Below, piece by piece: positions 1-8,255 of a stretch of DNA of 64,000 bases. The first letter of the stretch is position 1; every line of letters starts with the position of its first letter. Below the pieces are notes generated by a model. It ran no database searches. It saw only the letters and a list, made by a program, of their open reading frames with translations, and had not been told where the DNA came from. The DNA comes from Mariprofundus sp. NF (GTDB taxonomy: Bacteria; Pseudomonadota; Zetaproteobacteria; Mariprofundales; Mariprofundaceae), in the NCBI RefSeq assembly GCF_013387455.1, contig NZ_VWNC01000006.1, forward strand, positions 1 to 64,000. The letters run 5' to 3'. A program made the position numbers and the translations under genes.

Positions 1-60
1 CATATAATCGACTCAGGCCGCACCTCAGCCTGGGAATGAAAACACCCGAAGAGGTGCATA

Positions 61-100
61 AAAAAGCCGACTGCCATTGGCAGCCGGCTTGAATAAAAAA
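61..100 (-). terminator. Intrinsic terminator of thiO
   Basis: An inverted repeat at 64-90 (AAGCCG-CTGCC / GGCAG-CGGCTT, loop ATT) lies just beyond the thiO stop. Read on the minus strand it is followed by a run of six T, the classic Rho-independent layout. The plus strand has no T run after the hairpin, so it works leftward only. Confidence 0.8.
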
Positions 101-143
101 ACGTCAACGTATTTTAGGACGAGACAAGAGCTTCGAGCAGAGA

Positions 144-1313
144 TTACGCGGCGGCGGGGAAACCTACTTTTTCAAGATTAACCACTGTCCTGTCCACTCT
201 AAAATCAGAGAGATCCATTGATGGGATTTCACCCATGATCCAGCGGCTCATGATATCGGCTGTGCCGGGGGCAAGGGCTACGCCATTGCGGTAGTGACCG
301 GTGGCCACAAACAGGCCGGGATGGCCATCTACAGGGCCAAGGTATGGCATGCCGTCGGGACTGCCGGGACGGAAGCCCATCCACTGCTCAATAATCTCTG
401 CATCTTTAAGGCCCGGTGTAATGCGATAAGTTGCTTCGAGCAGGTTATTGACGACTGATTCGGTCGTGCCGGGTTTAAAGCCTACCCGCTCCATGCTGGC
501 ACCAACCAGTATATGACCATCCACACGTGGCACCAGATAGACATCGTCATGTTTGATGATGCTATTTACTTTGCCCGGTTTATCTTTGAGCAGCACAATC
601 TGCCCTTTAACTGGTTCGACTGGCAGCTCAAGACCAATCTGACGCGCCAGTTCACCGCTCCAGCTGCCTGCTGCCAGCAGTACGGCATCGACTTCAACGG
701 TTTCACCACCAGCAAGTGTTACCGATGAGACTTCACCCTCTCCGTTTTTACCAACGCCGATCACCTCGGCCTGTTCACGAATGGTGATGTTGCTGTTGGC
801 CAGTGCCTGTTTAACGGCGGCCAGCAGGCGTGGATTGCGTACCTGCCCAACTTCCGGCCACAACAGAGAGCCACTAACCTGCGGGCTCATGGTCGGCTCA
901 TGTTCACAACTCTGTTTCGAATCCAGCTCTTCAACCTTCCAGCCGAAGCGTTTGGACCAGTTCAATGCATCCTCTCGGTGGTGAATACGATCATCGGCAA
1001 ACATTGGAATCATCAGGCCACACGACTGCCACTGAGTCTTTAAGCCGCTTAACTCTTCCAGCATAGCATTCATTTCAGGGAACATGGAGAGGCTGGCATC
1101 TACCAGATGGGTGAAGCTGTCGGGATAGAGCCATGGGTGAATCGGGCAGAGAATACCGGCACCAGCCCAGCTCGATTCACGGCCTGTATTGCCTTTTTCA
1201 AGGATTATGGGATTTGCACCAAGGCGGTGCAGATAGAGCGCTGTCAGGCAGCCTATAACGCCACCACCGACCACGGCTACACGTTTACCACTATCCTGAC
1301 TGTATTTTGTCAC
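144..1313 (-). CDS. thiO: Glycine oxidase ThiO (FAD-dependent)
   Basis: A 389-residue FAD-dependent amine oxidase of the DAO family. The N-terminal Rossmann motif VAVVGGGVIG (residues 12-21) binds the ADP part of FAD. Near the C-terminus GFRPGSPDGMPYLGP and GHYRNGVALAPGTA match the substrate and flavin-binding ends of ThiO proteins. In the thiamin pathway ThiO oxidises glycine to iminoglycine for thiazole formation. The start is a GTG preceded by GGAGAGG. No other thiamin gene is in the window and no TPP riboswitch is seen upstream. A different glycine/D-amino-acid oxidase is possible but less likely given the length and C-terminal motif. Confidence 0.85.
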   Translation of the reverse strand: MTKYSQDSGKRVAVVGGGVIGCLTALYLHRLGANPIILEKGNTGRESSWAGAGILCPIHPWLYPDSFTHLVDASLSMFPEMNAMLEELSGLKTQWQSCGLMIPMFADDRIHHREDALNWSKRFGWKVEELDSKQSCEHEPTMSPQVSGSLLWPEVGQVRNPRLLAAVKQALANSNITIREQAEVIGVGKNGEGEVSSVTLAGGETVEVDAVLLAAGSWSGELARQIGLELPVEPVKGQIVLLKDKPGKVNSIIKHDDVYLVPRVDGHILVGASMERVGFKPGTTESVVNNLLEATYRITPGLKDAEIIEQWMGFRPGSPDGMPYLGPVDGHPGLFVATGHYRNGVALAPGTADIMSRWIMGEIPSMDLSDFRVDRTVVNLEKVGFPAAA

Positions 1314-1339
1314 AATCCTCTCCCCTTAGTCTGTTCAAG

Positions 1340-1440
1340 CGAACCACGAATGAACACGAATAGACACGAATTATATAAAACAGATTATCATTTCTGTTTT
1401 AGTAGTTTTCCTTTGCCTACCTTTGCGTTCTCAGTGGTCT
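1340..1440. repeat. Dispersed inverted-repeat element (ACCACGAA type), copy 1
   Basis: The thiO-hpnC gap holds a left arm with ACCACGAA followed by two more ACACGAA-like steps (1343-1370), a central perfect 8-bp hairpin AAAACAGA/TCTGTTTT (1377-1400), and a right arm TTTGCGTTCTCAGTGGT (1422-1438) that is the approximate reverse complement of the left arm. A second element with the same plan lies at 33164-33255. It carries no ORF and resembles short dispersed repeats common between bacterial genes. Confidence 0.6.
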
Positions 1441-1497
1441 CCATTGCCTCTGTACTGAATAGTTGCGGAATCACTGCTGCATTGCCACCATGCCGCT

Positions 1498-2412
1498 ATG
1501 TCGACCTCTACAGGCCAGCCCATGCAGCTAGCGCAAGCTTATCAACATTGTCTGGATATCGCACGGAACCACTATGAGAACTTCCCCACAGCATCCAAAC
1601 TGCTGAGGGCTGATCTGCGCCCGGCTGTAGCGGCGATCTACGCCTTTGCCCGTCACGCCGATGATCTGGCTGATGAGGGTGATGCGGCTCCTGAAACCAG
1701 AATCAAACAGATCGATGCCTGGGAGACGCTGCTGGAGCGCTGTGAAACCGATGCGAATATCGATCATCCGGTATTTATGGCGCTTGGTGATGCCATTCGC
1801 AGGCACAACCTGCCGGTTGAAGAGCTGTATAACCTGCTTATCGCATTTCGTATGGATGTCACCATCCACGCCTACTCAAGTTTTGATGAGCTACTCTTCT
1901 ACTGCAAACACTCCGCCAATCCGGTTGGACGATTGATGCTTGCCCTGCACGGGGTTCATGACGGTGAAGCGGTTCGCTGCTCAGATAGTATCTGCACTGC
2001 GCTGCAGCTGATCAATTTCTGGCAGGATCTGAGCATCGATCTGCCACGAGGGCGCTGTTATCTACCGCAAACATGGCTGCAGGAGTCAGCGTTGAGCAGC
2101 CAGATGATGCTCGATAGCCAGGTTAGTGATGAAATGCTGCAGCCTGTCCTCAACCACGCCCTGTTAACCACCAGCGAACTGCTTGAGTCAGGTGTTCCTC
2201 TGCTCTTAAAGCTGCCCTTCAGGTTGCGTCTGCAGATTGCTGCAACCATCCACGGTGGTCGCCGCATGCTTCATAAAATTGAGCAGAGTGAGCAACCGCT
2301 GCAGCAGAGGCCAAGTCTGGCCGGTGGTGAATGGAAAGTGATGCTGCTGCCTGTATTGAAAGACACCCTGTTTCCATCAACTGCACAAAGGAAAATAGAT
2401 CATGACACCTGA
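1498..2412 (+). CDS. hpnC: Hydroxysqualene synthase HpnC
   Basis: A 304-residue all-alpha squalene/phytoene synthase family protein. The first Asp-rich motif is DDLADE (residues 55-60) and the second is in NFWQDLSIDLPRGR (about residue 170). In the HpnC-HpnD-HpnE route, HpnC converts presqualene diphosphate to hydroxysqualene. It is the first gene of a tight hpnC-hpnD-hpnE run and overlaps hpnD by 11 bases. The start is uncertain: ATG at 1498 has no clear ribosome site and ATG at 1522 (MQLAQAY) is a good alternative. Assignment to HpnC rather than HpnD rests on gene order and the divergent second motif. Confidence 0.87.
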   Translation: MSTSTGQPMQLAQAYQHCLDIARNHYENFPTASKLLRADLRPAVAAIYAFARHADDLADEGDAAPETRIKQIDAWETLLERCETDANIDHPVFMALGDAIRRHNLPVEELYNLLIAFRMDVTIHAYSSFDELLFYCKHSANPVGRLMLALHGVHDGEAVRCSDSICTALQLINFWQDLSIDLPRGRCYLPQTWLQESALSSQMMLDSQVSDEMLQPVLNHALLTTSELLESGVPLLLKLPFRLRLQIAATIHGGRRMLHKIEQSEQPLQQRPSLAGGEWKVMLLPVLKDTLFPSTAQRKIDHDT

Positions 2413-3277
2413 ACAGTACTGCCGTGATCGAACCAGAGGTTCCGGCTCCTCATTTTTCTATGCCTTTCTATTTCTGGCTGAAGAGCAGCGCCGGGCCATG
2501 ATGGCGCTCTACGCCTTCTGTCGTGAAGTCGATGATATCGCCGATGAGGTGAAAGAGCAGGAGGTTGCCCTCTCCAAACTGGCCTTCTGGCGTGAAGAGC
2601 TAAACCGCGCATTTAAAGGCACAGCGCAGCACCCGGTGGGCAGAGAGCTGGCCTGGGCTGCTGAACACTTTCCTATTGATGAGGAGCTGCTGGTTGAGAT
2701 TATCGATGGCATGCTGATGGATGTGAAGCGCCAGCCTATCCTTAAACATGCCGATCTATCACTCTACGCCTACCGGGTTGCCGGTGCTGTAGGGCTGCTG
2801 ACTATTGAAGTGTTCGGTTACAAAAACCGTAAAAGCCGCGACTTTGCCACCTCTCTCGGTGAAGCACTGCAACTGACCAACATCCTGCGTGATGTCGCTA
2901 CCGATGCCAAAATGGGCCGCATCTATTTCCCTCAAGAGGAGCGCATCCGCTATCGGGTCAGCGATCAGGATTTTAAAGATGGCAATATGAGCGACGGCAT
3001 GCGCGCCCTGCTTAGTGACTATGCCGAACGCGCTGAAACGGCCTATCGCCAGGCCCTGGATAACCTACCTGATGAGGATCGTGAGAGCCTGCGGCCATCG
3101 ATTCTGATGGGTACGATCTACTACAACTATCTGCAGCGCCTGCGCGATGCCGATTTTGATATGTGGCAGAAGCCGATTCATATTCTGCCCCTGCGCAAGA
3201 TCTGGACGGCATGGAAAACATGGCGTTATGAAACCAGGGCAATAAAGAAAAACATGCCGCTAAAACTGGAGTTCTGA
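2402..3277 (+). CDS. hpnD: Presqualene diphosphate synthase HpnD
   Basis: A 291-residue trans-isoprenyl diphosphate synthase with both Asp-rich motifs intact: DDIADE (about residue 41) and NILRDVATDAKMGR (about residues 160-175). It condenses two farnesyl diphosphates to presqualene diphosphate at the start of squalene synthesis. The ATG is preceded by AAAGGA and lies inside the end of hpnC, so translation is probably coupled. The stop TGA at 3275-3277 is followed after one base by the proposed ATT start of hpnE. Confidence 0.9.
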   Translation: MTPEQYCRDRTRGSGSSFFYAFLFLAEEQRRAMMALYAFCREVDDIADEVKEQEVALSKLAFWREELNRAFKGTAQHPVGRELAWAAEHFPIDEELLVEIIDGMLMDVKRQPILKHADLSLYAYRVAGAVGLLTIEVFGYKNRKSRDFATSLGEALQLTNILRDVATDAKMGRIYFPQEERIRYRVSDQDFKDGNMSDGMRALLSDYAERAETAYRQALDNLPDEDRESLRPSILMGTIYYNYLQRLRDADFDMWQKPIHILPLRKIWTAWKTWRYETRAIKKNMPLKLEF

Positions 3278-3278
3278 G

Positions 3279-4538
3279 ATTAGCCGATCTGTTGCAGTCA
3301 TTGGTGGCGGCCTGTGCGGCCTCACCGCTGCAATCCGGCTGGCTGAGGCTGGTATTAAGGTTGAACTCTTTGAAGCCGCAGCCAAAGCGGGCGGCCGAAC
3401 CCGTTCATTTATTGATAAAACTACCGGAGAGCTCTGCGATAACGGCCCCCACCTTCTTATTGGTGCTTATGCGGCCACACAGCAGCTGCTAAGCGATTGC
3501 AGTGCAGCGGATAACGTGACATGGCAGCCATCACTCAAACTTTCGTTATGGGATGAGCAGCGCAAACTCTTCAACCTTCAACCTGCGCCTTACATGCCAT
3601 TTTCCATGGCGCTGCTTATCGCGGTTAAAGCACTGCCGGGTCATGACTGGCGTTCAGCAGCAGCGATGTTGCGACTGGCCCGCCTGCTGGATCAAAGCAA
3701 CCATCAACAGAGCACTGTTGCTGAGCTGTTCAGATTAGCCGCTATCCCCGAGAATTTACGCCGCGACATGCTTGAGCCGATCTGTCTGGGTGTGATGAAT
3801 GAGGATATAAGTACCGCCAGTGCTGCAACATTTAAACGGGTGTTGAAAGAGAGCTTTGCATCCAAAGCCTCGGCCAGACTTGGCTGGTTTAATGCACCAC
3901 TGGATAAGGCGCTGATTGCCCCTCTTGTAGAGAAAGCTGAACAACTGGGTGTAAGCATCAGAACTGGTTACCGCGTTCGCTCTGTTAAAGAGCAGGCAGG
4001 CGGTCTGGTTGAAGTGGATGGCAAACCATTTACAACAGCAGTTCTTGCGCTGCCTGCTTATGCAGCAGCTACCCTTTTAGGTCTGGAGAAGCGCTTTGAA
4101 ACGCGCTGCATCACCAATATTCATCTCTGGTATAAGGGGCACTGCGGCCTACCCGAGCCTCTGATCGGCGGCATCGGCACCTCCGGCGAGTGGTTTTTCG
4201 ATGTTTCACAGACCTTTGAAGAGAGCCCACCGTTAAGGCACCTCTGCGTCGTGATCAGTGCCGATGAGAGCAGGATCAGTGATGAGGTTTTGGTTGCGCA
4301 GATCAGCCATGAAATCAACCTTATCTGTGACGTTGAATCGGTACCCGTCCACCACCGTATAATCCGTGAAAAAAGGGCGACTGTGCTTGTACGTGAAAGT
4401 CAGCCGATGCTCACAGCCTCCTCCAGAATTCTCGATGCAACCGAGTCCCCTGCTCCGGGCCAACTGCCTGCCACCATTGAGTTTGCTGTATTACGTGGTG
4501 AAAAAGCTGCCTCACAAGCCCGAAAACTGCTTCAGTAA
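3279..4538 (+). CDS. hpnE: Hydroxysqualene dehydroxylase HpnE, probable ATT start
   Basis: A 419-residue FAD-dependent amine oxidase/desaturase family protein that would reduce hydroxysqualene to squalene. The dinucleotide-binding motif VAVIGGGLCGLTAA lies at the very N-terminus (codons from 3291) and is followed by FEAAAKAGGRTRS, typical of this family. The frame is closed by TAA at 3261. Between that stop and the Rossmann motif there is no ATG, GTG or TTG. ATT at 3279 has GGAG (3268-3271) at 7 bases, so it is the best start. The first conventional start, GTG at 3516, would delete the FAD site. A sequencing error near the hpnD stop is the main alternative. Confidence 0.83.
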   Translation: MSRSVAVIGGGLCGLTAAIRLAEAGIKVELFEAAAKAGGRTRSFIDKTTGELCDNGPHLLIGAYAATQQLLSDCSAADNVTWQPSLKLSLWDEQRKLFNLQPAPYMPFSMALLIAVKALPGHDWRSAAAMLRLARLLDQSNHQQSTVAELFRLAAIPENLRRDMLEPICLGVMNEDISTASAATFKRVLKESFASKASARLGWFNAPLDKALIAPLVEKAEQLGVSIRTGYRVRSVKEQAGGLVEVDGKPFTTAVLALPAYAAATLLGLEKRFETRCITNIHLWYKGHCGLPEPLIGGIGTSGEWFFDVSQTFEESPPLRHLCVVISADESRISDEVLVAQISHEINLICDVESVPVHHRIIREKRATVLVRESQPMLTASSRILDATESPAPGQLPATIEFAVLRGEKAASQARKLLQ

Positions 4539-4625
4539 TAGTTTTTATCCACTTGACGCGTGAGATTTTCCCTAAAAGTTCAACTTGCGGCCTTTCTTTC
4601 CGAACAAATCAAAACAATCATCTTA

Positions 4626-4668
4626 ACATGCTGAATAATAACAACTATTCATGATGCCTATTTTTTAA
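4626..4668 (+). terminator. Possible terminator of the hpn operon
   Basis: An AT-rich hairpin TGAATA (4632-4637) / TATTCA (4646-4651), extended by CAT/ATG, is followed by six T at 4661-4666. It lies about 90 bases after the hpnE stop. The stem is weak, so confidence is modest. Confidence 0.4.
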
Positions 4669-4720
4669 GCATGTCGACTGCGTGCCACAGAACTGTAATA
4701 AACAGAGGCCTCAAACCGGT

Positions 4721-4742
4721 TTCATCCACACAGTTATCCACA
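4721..4742. promoter_or_regulatory. Paired DnaA-box-like sites upstream of coq7
   Basis: TCATCCACA (4722-4730) and a perfect consensus DnaA box TTATCCACA (4734-4742) are spaced 12 bases start to start. They lie 50-70 bases before the coq7 start. A nearly identical pair occurs at 43411-43432 inside the end of lpxK. The function is not known; this is a sequence match only. Confidence 0.45.
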
Positions 4743-4791
4743 GGCTCTGTGGAGAGCGGCTGAAGGCGTTGAAAATAAAGGGATAAGACCT

Positions 4792-5493
4792 GTGTATATC
4801 CATTGTTGCGTTAAGGATTTAGAGATTTATGATTCATTCATGAACAAACCATTCCGTAATCCGACCATGGCAGATCAGTTTATTGGCGAGATCGATCGCG
4901 CCCTGAATAACATCTTTTGCAGGCAGGTCAGCTCCCGCACCTACCCCGCTTCCCAAGTAGAGAGTGAACCAGCACAACTCACTGCTGAAGAGAAGCGATT
5001 GGCTGCTGGTCTGATGCGGGTGAATCACTCCGGAGAGATGGCTGCGCAGGCCCTCTATCAGGGGCAGAGCCTGACAGCACGCGATCCCAAGCTGGTGGAC
5101 AAACTGCGTCACGCCTCGATTGAAGAGTCCGATCACCTGAATTGGTGTCGAAGTCGCCTGGATGAGCTGGGTGAACGTCCCAGTCTGTTTGATCCACTCT
5201 GGTATGCAGGTTCATTTGCCATCGGTATGGCAGCAGGCATTGCCGGTGACCGCTGGAATCTCGGGTTTCTGGCTGAAACAGAGCATCAGGTAGTGCGCCA
5301 CCTCAACTCCCATCTGGATAATCTACCTGCCAATGACAGCCGCAGCCGCGCGATTGTCGAGCAGATGAAGATTGATGAGCAGGGTCATGCCGAACTGGCT
5401 GAAGATCTCGGTGCTGCCGATCTGCCACAACCGATCAAACAGATGATGAAACTGACCTCCAAGGTGATGACTTCCGTCGCAGAAAAGATATAG
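4792..5493 (+). CDS. coq7: Demethoxyubiquinone hydroxylase Coq7
   Basis: A carboxylate-bridged diiron monooxygenase that hydroxylates the demethoxyquinone ring late in ubiquinone synthesis, at the membrane. Ligand motifs are visible in order: the Glu of NHSGEMAAQ, EESDHLNW, ETEHQVV and DEQGHAE. Two hydrophobic helices follow DPLWYAGSFAIGMAAGIAGD. The start is uncertain: GTG at 4792 has AAGGGA at about 9 bases and gives 233 residues, while ATG at 4840 or 4867 (MADQFIGEIDRAL) fits the usual N-terminus better but lacks a ribosome site. It stands alone after the hpn operon and shows that the host uses ubiquinone. Confidence 0.88.
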   Translation: MYIHCCVKDLEIYDSFMNKPFRNPTMADQFIGEIDRALNNIFCRQVSSRTYPASQVESEPAQLTAEEKRLAAGLMRVNHSGEMAAQALYQGQSLTARDPKLVDKLRHASIEESDHLNWCRSRLDELGERPSLFDPLWYAGSFAIGMAAGIAGDRWNLGFLAETEHQVVRHLNSHLDNLPANDSRSRAIVEQMKIDEQGHAELAEDLGAADLPQPIKQMMKLTSKVMTSVAEKI

Positions 5494-5502
5494 ATGGTTA
5501 TT

Positions 5503-5559
5503 CGTTAGGGGTAAGGCGTCAGGGGTGAGGATAATAATCGCCACACCTCACACCTAACG
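5503..5559. repeat. Intergenic direct and inverted repeat after coq7
   Basis: Two near-identical 14-base units (GTTAGGGGTAAGGC and GTCAGGGGTGAGGA, 5504-5531) are followed by an inverted partner CCTCACACCTAACG at 5546-5559. The outer arms CGTTAGG/CCTAACG can pair. No T run follows, so it is not an obvious intrinsic terminator; it looks like a dispersed palindromic repeat. Confidence 0.5.
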
Positions 5560-5618
5560 TTTCACACGCACTCCCCCCCTGTTATGGTACGCATAAGATA
5601 ATTCTGAGGGGATCTTTC

Positions 5619-5702
5619 ATGCCAGGACATCGTAAACGGTCCACGATTCAACACGCTGTGACAGTTATTAACGCCAATTCAGAACTGCGGATGAACCATT
5701 GA
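5619..5702 (+). CDS. 27-residue leader ORF before ruvC, possible yebC remnant
   Basis: ATG at 5619 with GAGGGG about 7 bases upstream opens a 27-codon frame whose TGA overlaps the TTG start of ruvC (TTGA). This suggests translational coupling. The N-terminus MPGHRKRSTIQH resembles the YebC start MAGHSKWANIKH (shared M, GH, K, I, H). YebC is the usual neighbour upstream of ruvC in many proteobacteria. The rest does not resemble YebC. It may be a decayed yebC kept as a leader, or a coincidental leader peptide. Confidence 0.4.
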   Translation: MPGHRKRSTIQHAVTVINANSELRMNH

Positions 5703-6187
5703 GAATTATCGGGGTTGATCCTGGATCAGTAAAAACAGGTGTAGGCATTATAGATGTGCAGGGCAATCGCCTTACACACGTGCACCATGCCGTGATTCGT
5801 ACCGGCAAAGGCGATTATGATGAGCGCCTGTTTGTTCTCTATTCAGGCCTGTCAAAGATTATTGCTGATTTCAAACCGGAGAGCGCTGCTATTGAGGATG
5901 TTTTTGTCTCCAAAAATGTCAGTTCAGCCCTGAAACTGGGTCAGGCACGCGGTGCTCTGGTGGCAGCCTGCGGCTTTCACGGACTGCGTGTAAGCCCCTA
6001 CTCTCCCACAGCGGTGAAGCAGGCCGTGGTCGGTTTTGGTCGTGCAGATAAGGATCAGGTCGGTCATATGATTCGTATGCTGCTGCATCCGCCTGAGCCG
6101 TGCCCTGAAGATGCTGCAGACGCCCTTGCCGTAGCCATCTGCCATGCGCATCATTCACCGATGCAGAAAATGGCGGGAAAGAAATGA
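5699..6187 (+). CDS. ruvC: Holliday junction resolvase RuvC
   Basis: A 162-residue RNase H-fold endonuclease that resolves Holliday junctions with RuvAB. The acidic catalytic residues are visible: Asp in IIGVDPGS (residue 7), Glu in AAIEDVF, and the Asp pair in EDAADALAVAICH near the C-terminus. The start is TTG, overlapping the stop of the upstream leader ORF. It is the first gene of ruvC-ruvA-ruvB-ybgC-tolQRA. Confidence 0.95.
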   Translation: MRIIGVDPGSVKTGVGIIDVQGNRLTHVHHAVIRTGKGDYDERLFVLYSGLSKIIADFKPESAAIEDVFVSKNVSSALKLGQARGALVAACGFHGLRVSPYSPTAVKQAVVGFGRADKDQVGHMIRMLLHPPEPCPEDAADALAVAICHAHHSPMQKMAGKK

Positions 6188-6223
6188 TCACTGCCACTCA
6201 AAACAGCTGCTGCGGGGGATAAA

Positions 6224-6793
6224 TTGATCGGTTGGTTATCAGGTACAGTTCGAGAACTCGATCCGGCAGGCCTTGTTATCGTAGAGACCGGCGGTGTCGG
6301 TTATGAAGTAGCACTCAGCCTGCAGACCCTCTGTAAACTTAAACAGGGTGGCAAAGCTGAACTCTCGATCCACACCTATGTGCGCGAAGACCAGATTACC
6401 CTGTTCGGTTTTGCCAATGGTGCTGAACGCACCCTGTTTCGCAAGTTGACCAGCGTATCCGGTATCGGGGCCCGTATGGGGCTGAATCTGATGAGTGGCA
6501 TGTCCACTGAAGAGCTGGTACTCGCTATTGAAAATGCTGATGATCTCTCCATCTCGCGCACGCCGGGTATCGGCAAAAAGACTGCGCAGCGACTCATTCT
6601 TGAGCTACAGGGCAAACTCGATGCAGGAGCTGTGAGCAGCGCAGGCGTTAGCATCAGCAACAGTCATGATGATGTGCGCTCAGCCCTTGCCAACCTCGGT
6701 TACAAACCCATCCAGATTGATGCCGCCCTGAAAAAGGTGGAACCGGCCGATTTTGAAACGATGTTCCGCAATACACTGAAGGCACTTGGATGA
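6224..6793 (+). CDS. ruvA: Holliday junction DNA helicase subunit RuvA
   Basis: A 189-residue junction-binding protein: an N-terminal OB fold, two helix-hairpin-helix motifs ([18 protein letters not shown] and [19 protein letters not shown], about residues 70-130) and a C-terminal RuvB-binding domain. It tetramerises on four-way junctions and loads RuvB. TTG start with GGGGGA just upstream. The last codons overlap ruvB by 4 bases. Confidence 0.95.
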   Translation: MIGWLSGTVRELDPAGLVIVETGGVGYEVALSLQTLCKLKQGGKAELSIHTYVREDQITLFGFANGAERTLFRKLTSVSGIGARMGLNLMSGMSTEELVLAIENADDLSISRTPGIGKKTAQRLILELQGKLDAGAVSSAGVSISNSHDDVRSALANLGYKPIQIDAALKKVEPADFETMFRNTLKALG

Positions 6794-7821
6794 GTGATTT
6801 AGAAGAGCAGCGCCTGATCGATGGCATCTCAACACCCACGGATAACTGGGATGCTGCCCTGCGTCCCAAAAGCCTTGATGAGTATGTGGGACAGGAGAAG
6901 ATCCGAGCCAATCTGAAGATCTATATTCAGGCGGCCAAAGCGCGCAGTGAATCACTTGATCATGTGCTACTCTATGGCCCGCCTGGACTGGGCAAAACTA
7001 CCCTGGCCAATATCATTGCCACCGAGATGGGTGTGAATATTCGCGCCACCTCCGGCCCTGTTATTGAGCGCCCCGGTGATCTGGCAGCCATGCTGACCAA
7101 TATTGAAGAGGGTGATGTACTCTTTATTGATGAGATTCACCGCTTAAGCCCGCAGGTGGAGGAGATTCTCTATCCGGCCATGGAAGATTTTCAGCTTGAT
7201 ATTGTGATTGGTCAGGGCCCTGCCGCCCGTTCGATCAAGATGGATATTCCCCGCTTTACCCTGATTGGTGCCACCACACGTGCAGGACTGCTGACCAATC
7301 CACTGCGTGATCGCTTCGGTGTCATTGAACGGCTGGAGTTCTATACGCATGAACAGCTGGCACGCATTGTCAGTCGCTCTGCCTCCCTGTTGGAGATCCA
7401 GACTGCCGCAGTCGGCTCACTGGAGATTGCCAAACGTTCACGTGGCACACCGCGTATCGCCAATCGCCTGTTGCGCCGTGTTCGCGATTTTGCCGAGATC
7501 GAACATGAAGGACTTATTGATCAGGCTGTTGCCGACTCATCACTGCAACGACTTGAGGTCGATCATCTCGGCCTTGATCATCAGGATCGACGCCTGTTGC
7601 TGGTGATTATTGATAAATACAGTGGTGGCCCGGTTGGTCTGGACACGCTGGCCGCCTCAATCTCAGAGGAGCGTGATACCATCGAGGATGTACTGGAGCC
7701 CTACCTGTTGCAGGAGGGGTTAATAGCCCGCACCCCGCGTGGCCGCACCGCCACACCGTTGGCCTACGCACACCTTAAACGTGAACTGCCGGGCACAGGT
7801 AAGCAGGAGTCACTGCTGTGA
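6790..7821 (+). CDS. ruvB: Holliday junction branch-migration ATPase RuvB
   Basis: A 343-residue AAA+ motor that pumps DNA through the RuvA-junction complex. Walker A is [10 protein letters not shown], Walker B is [10 protein letters not shown], sensor 1 is in [11 protein letters not shown] and the arginine-finger region is LRDRFG. The C-terminal winged helix ends in [12 protein letters not shown]. The length is typical. It starts inside the ruvA stop (ATGA) and ends inside the ybgC start (GTGA). Confidence 0.97.
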   Translation: MSDLEEQRLIDGISTPTDNWDAALRPKSLDEYVGQEKIRANLKIYIQAAKARSESLDHVLLYGPPGLGKTTLANIIATEMGVNIRATSGPVIERPGDLAAMLTNIEEGDVLFIDEIHRLSPQVEEILYPAMEDFQLDIVIGQGPAARSIKMDIPRFTLIGATTRAGLLTNPLRDRFGVIERLEFYTHEQLARIVSRSASLLEIQTAAVGSLEIAKRSRGTPRIANRLLRRVRDFAEIEHEGLIDQAVADSSLQRLEVDHLGLDHQDRRLLLVIIDKYSGGPVGLDTLAASISEERDTIEDVLEPYLLQEGLIARTPRGRTATPLAYAHLKRELPGTGKQESLL

Positions 7822-8255
7822 CCAGCTTCAGTGAATCGTGGCCCATCCGCGTCTATTATGAGGACACCGACCATGGTGGTGTTGTCTATTATGCCAACTA
7901 CCTCAAATATATGGAGCGTGCACGCAGTGAATTCCTGCGCTCTGCAGGCCTTGAACTTGATCTGATCGAAGCAGAGTTCGGCGTGATGTTTGCCGTGCGT
8001 CAGGCCAATGTCAGCTATCATGCCCCTGCCCGTTTCAATGAGTTGTTAAATGTTGAGAGCGCACTGATTGAGATGCGTGGTGCCCGCATCGCCTTTAAGC
8101 AGCATATCTATCGCCAGTCTGATGGCCTTCTGCTCACCGAAGGTGATATCCAGCTCGCCTGTATCAGCCGTGATGGTAGTGTTAGCCGCATTCCCAAAAT
8201 TGTAATTGAACGATTGAAAAGCCATTTAAACAGACCAGAGGAGATCTCTTCATGA
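7818..8255 (+). CDS. ybgC: Acyl-CoA thioesterase YbgC (Tol-Pal associated)
   Basis: A 145-residue single hotdog-fold thioesterase. [17 protein letters not shown] (residues 11-27) is the family signature, with the catalytic Asp in EDTD. YbgC hydrolyses acyl-CoA and is the classical first gene of tol-pal operons. GTG start overlaps the ruvB stop, and its TGA overlaps the tolQ ATG. Confidence 0.93.
   Translation: MTSFSESWPIRVYYEDTDHGGVVYYANYLKYMERARSEFLRSAGLELDLIEAEFGVMFAVRQANVSYHAPARFNELLNVESALIEMRGARIAFKQHIYRQSDGLLLTEGDIQLACISRDGSVSRIPKIVIERLKSHLNRPEEISS

Noticed and set aside
1314-1497. TPP riboswitch for thiO
   Set aside because: No THI-box sequence on the minus strand; the gap is taken up by a dispersed repeat.
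1107-1577. Plus-strand frame of 156 codons spanning the thiO start and hpnC start
   Set aside because: It crosses the ACCACGAA repeat and overlaps two real genes; no homology is visible.
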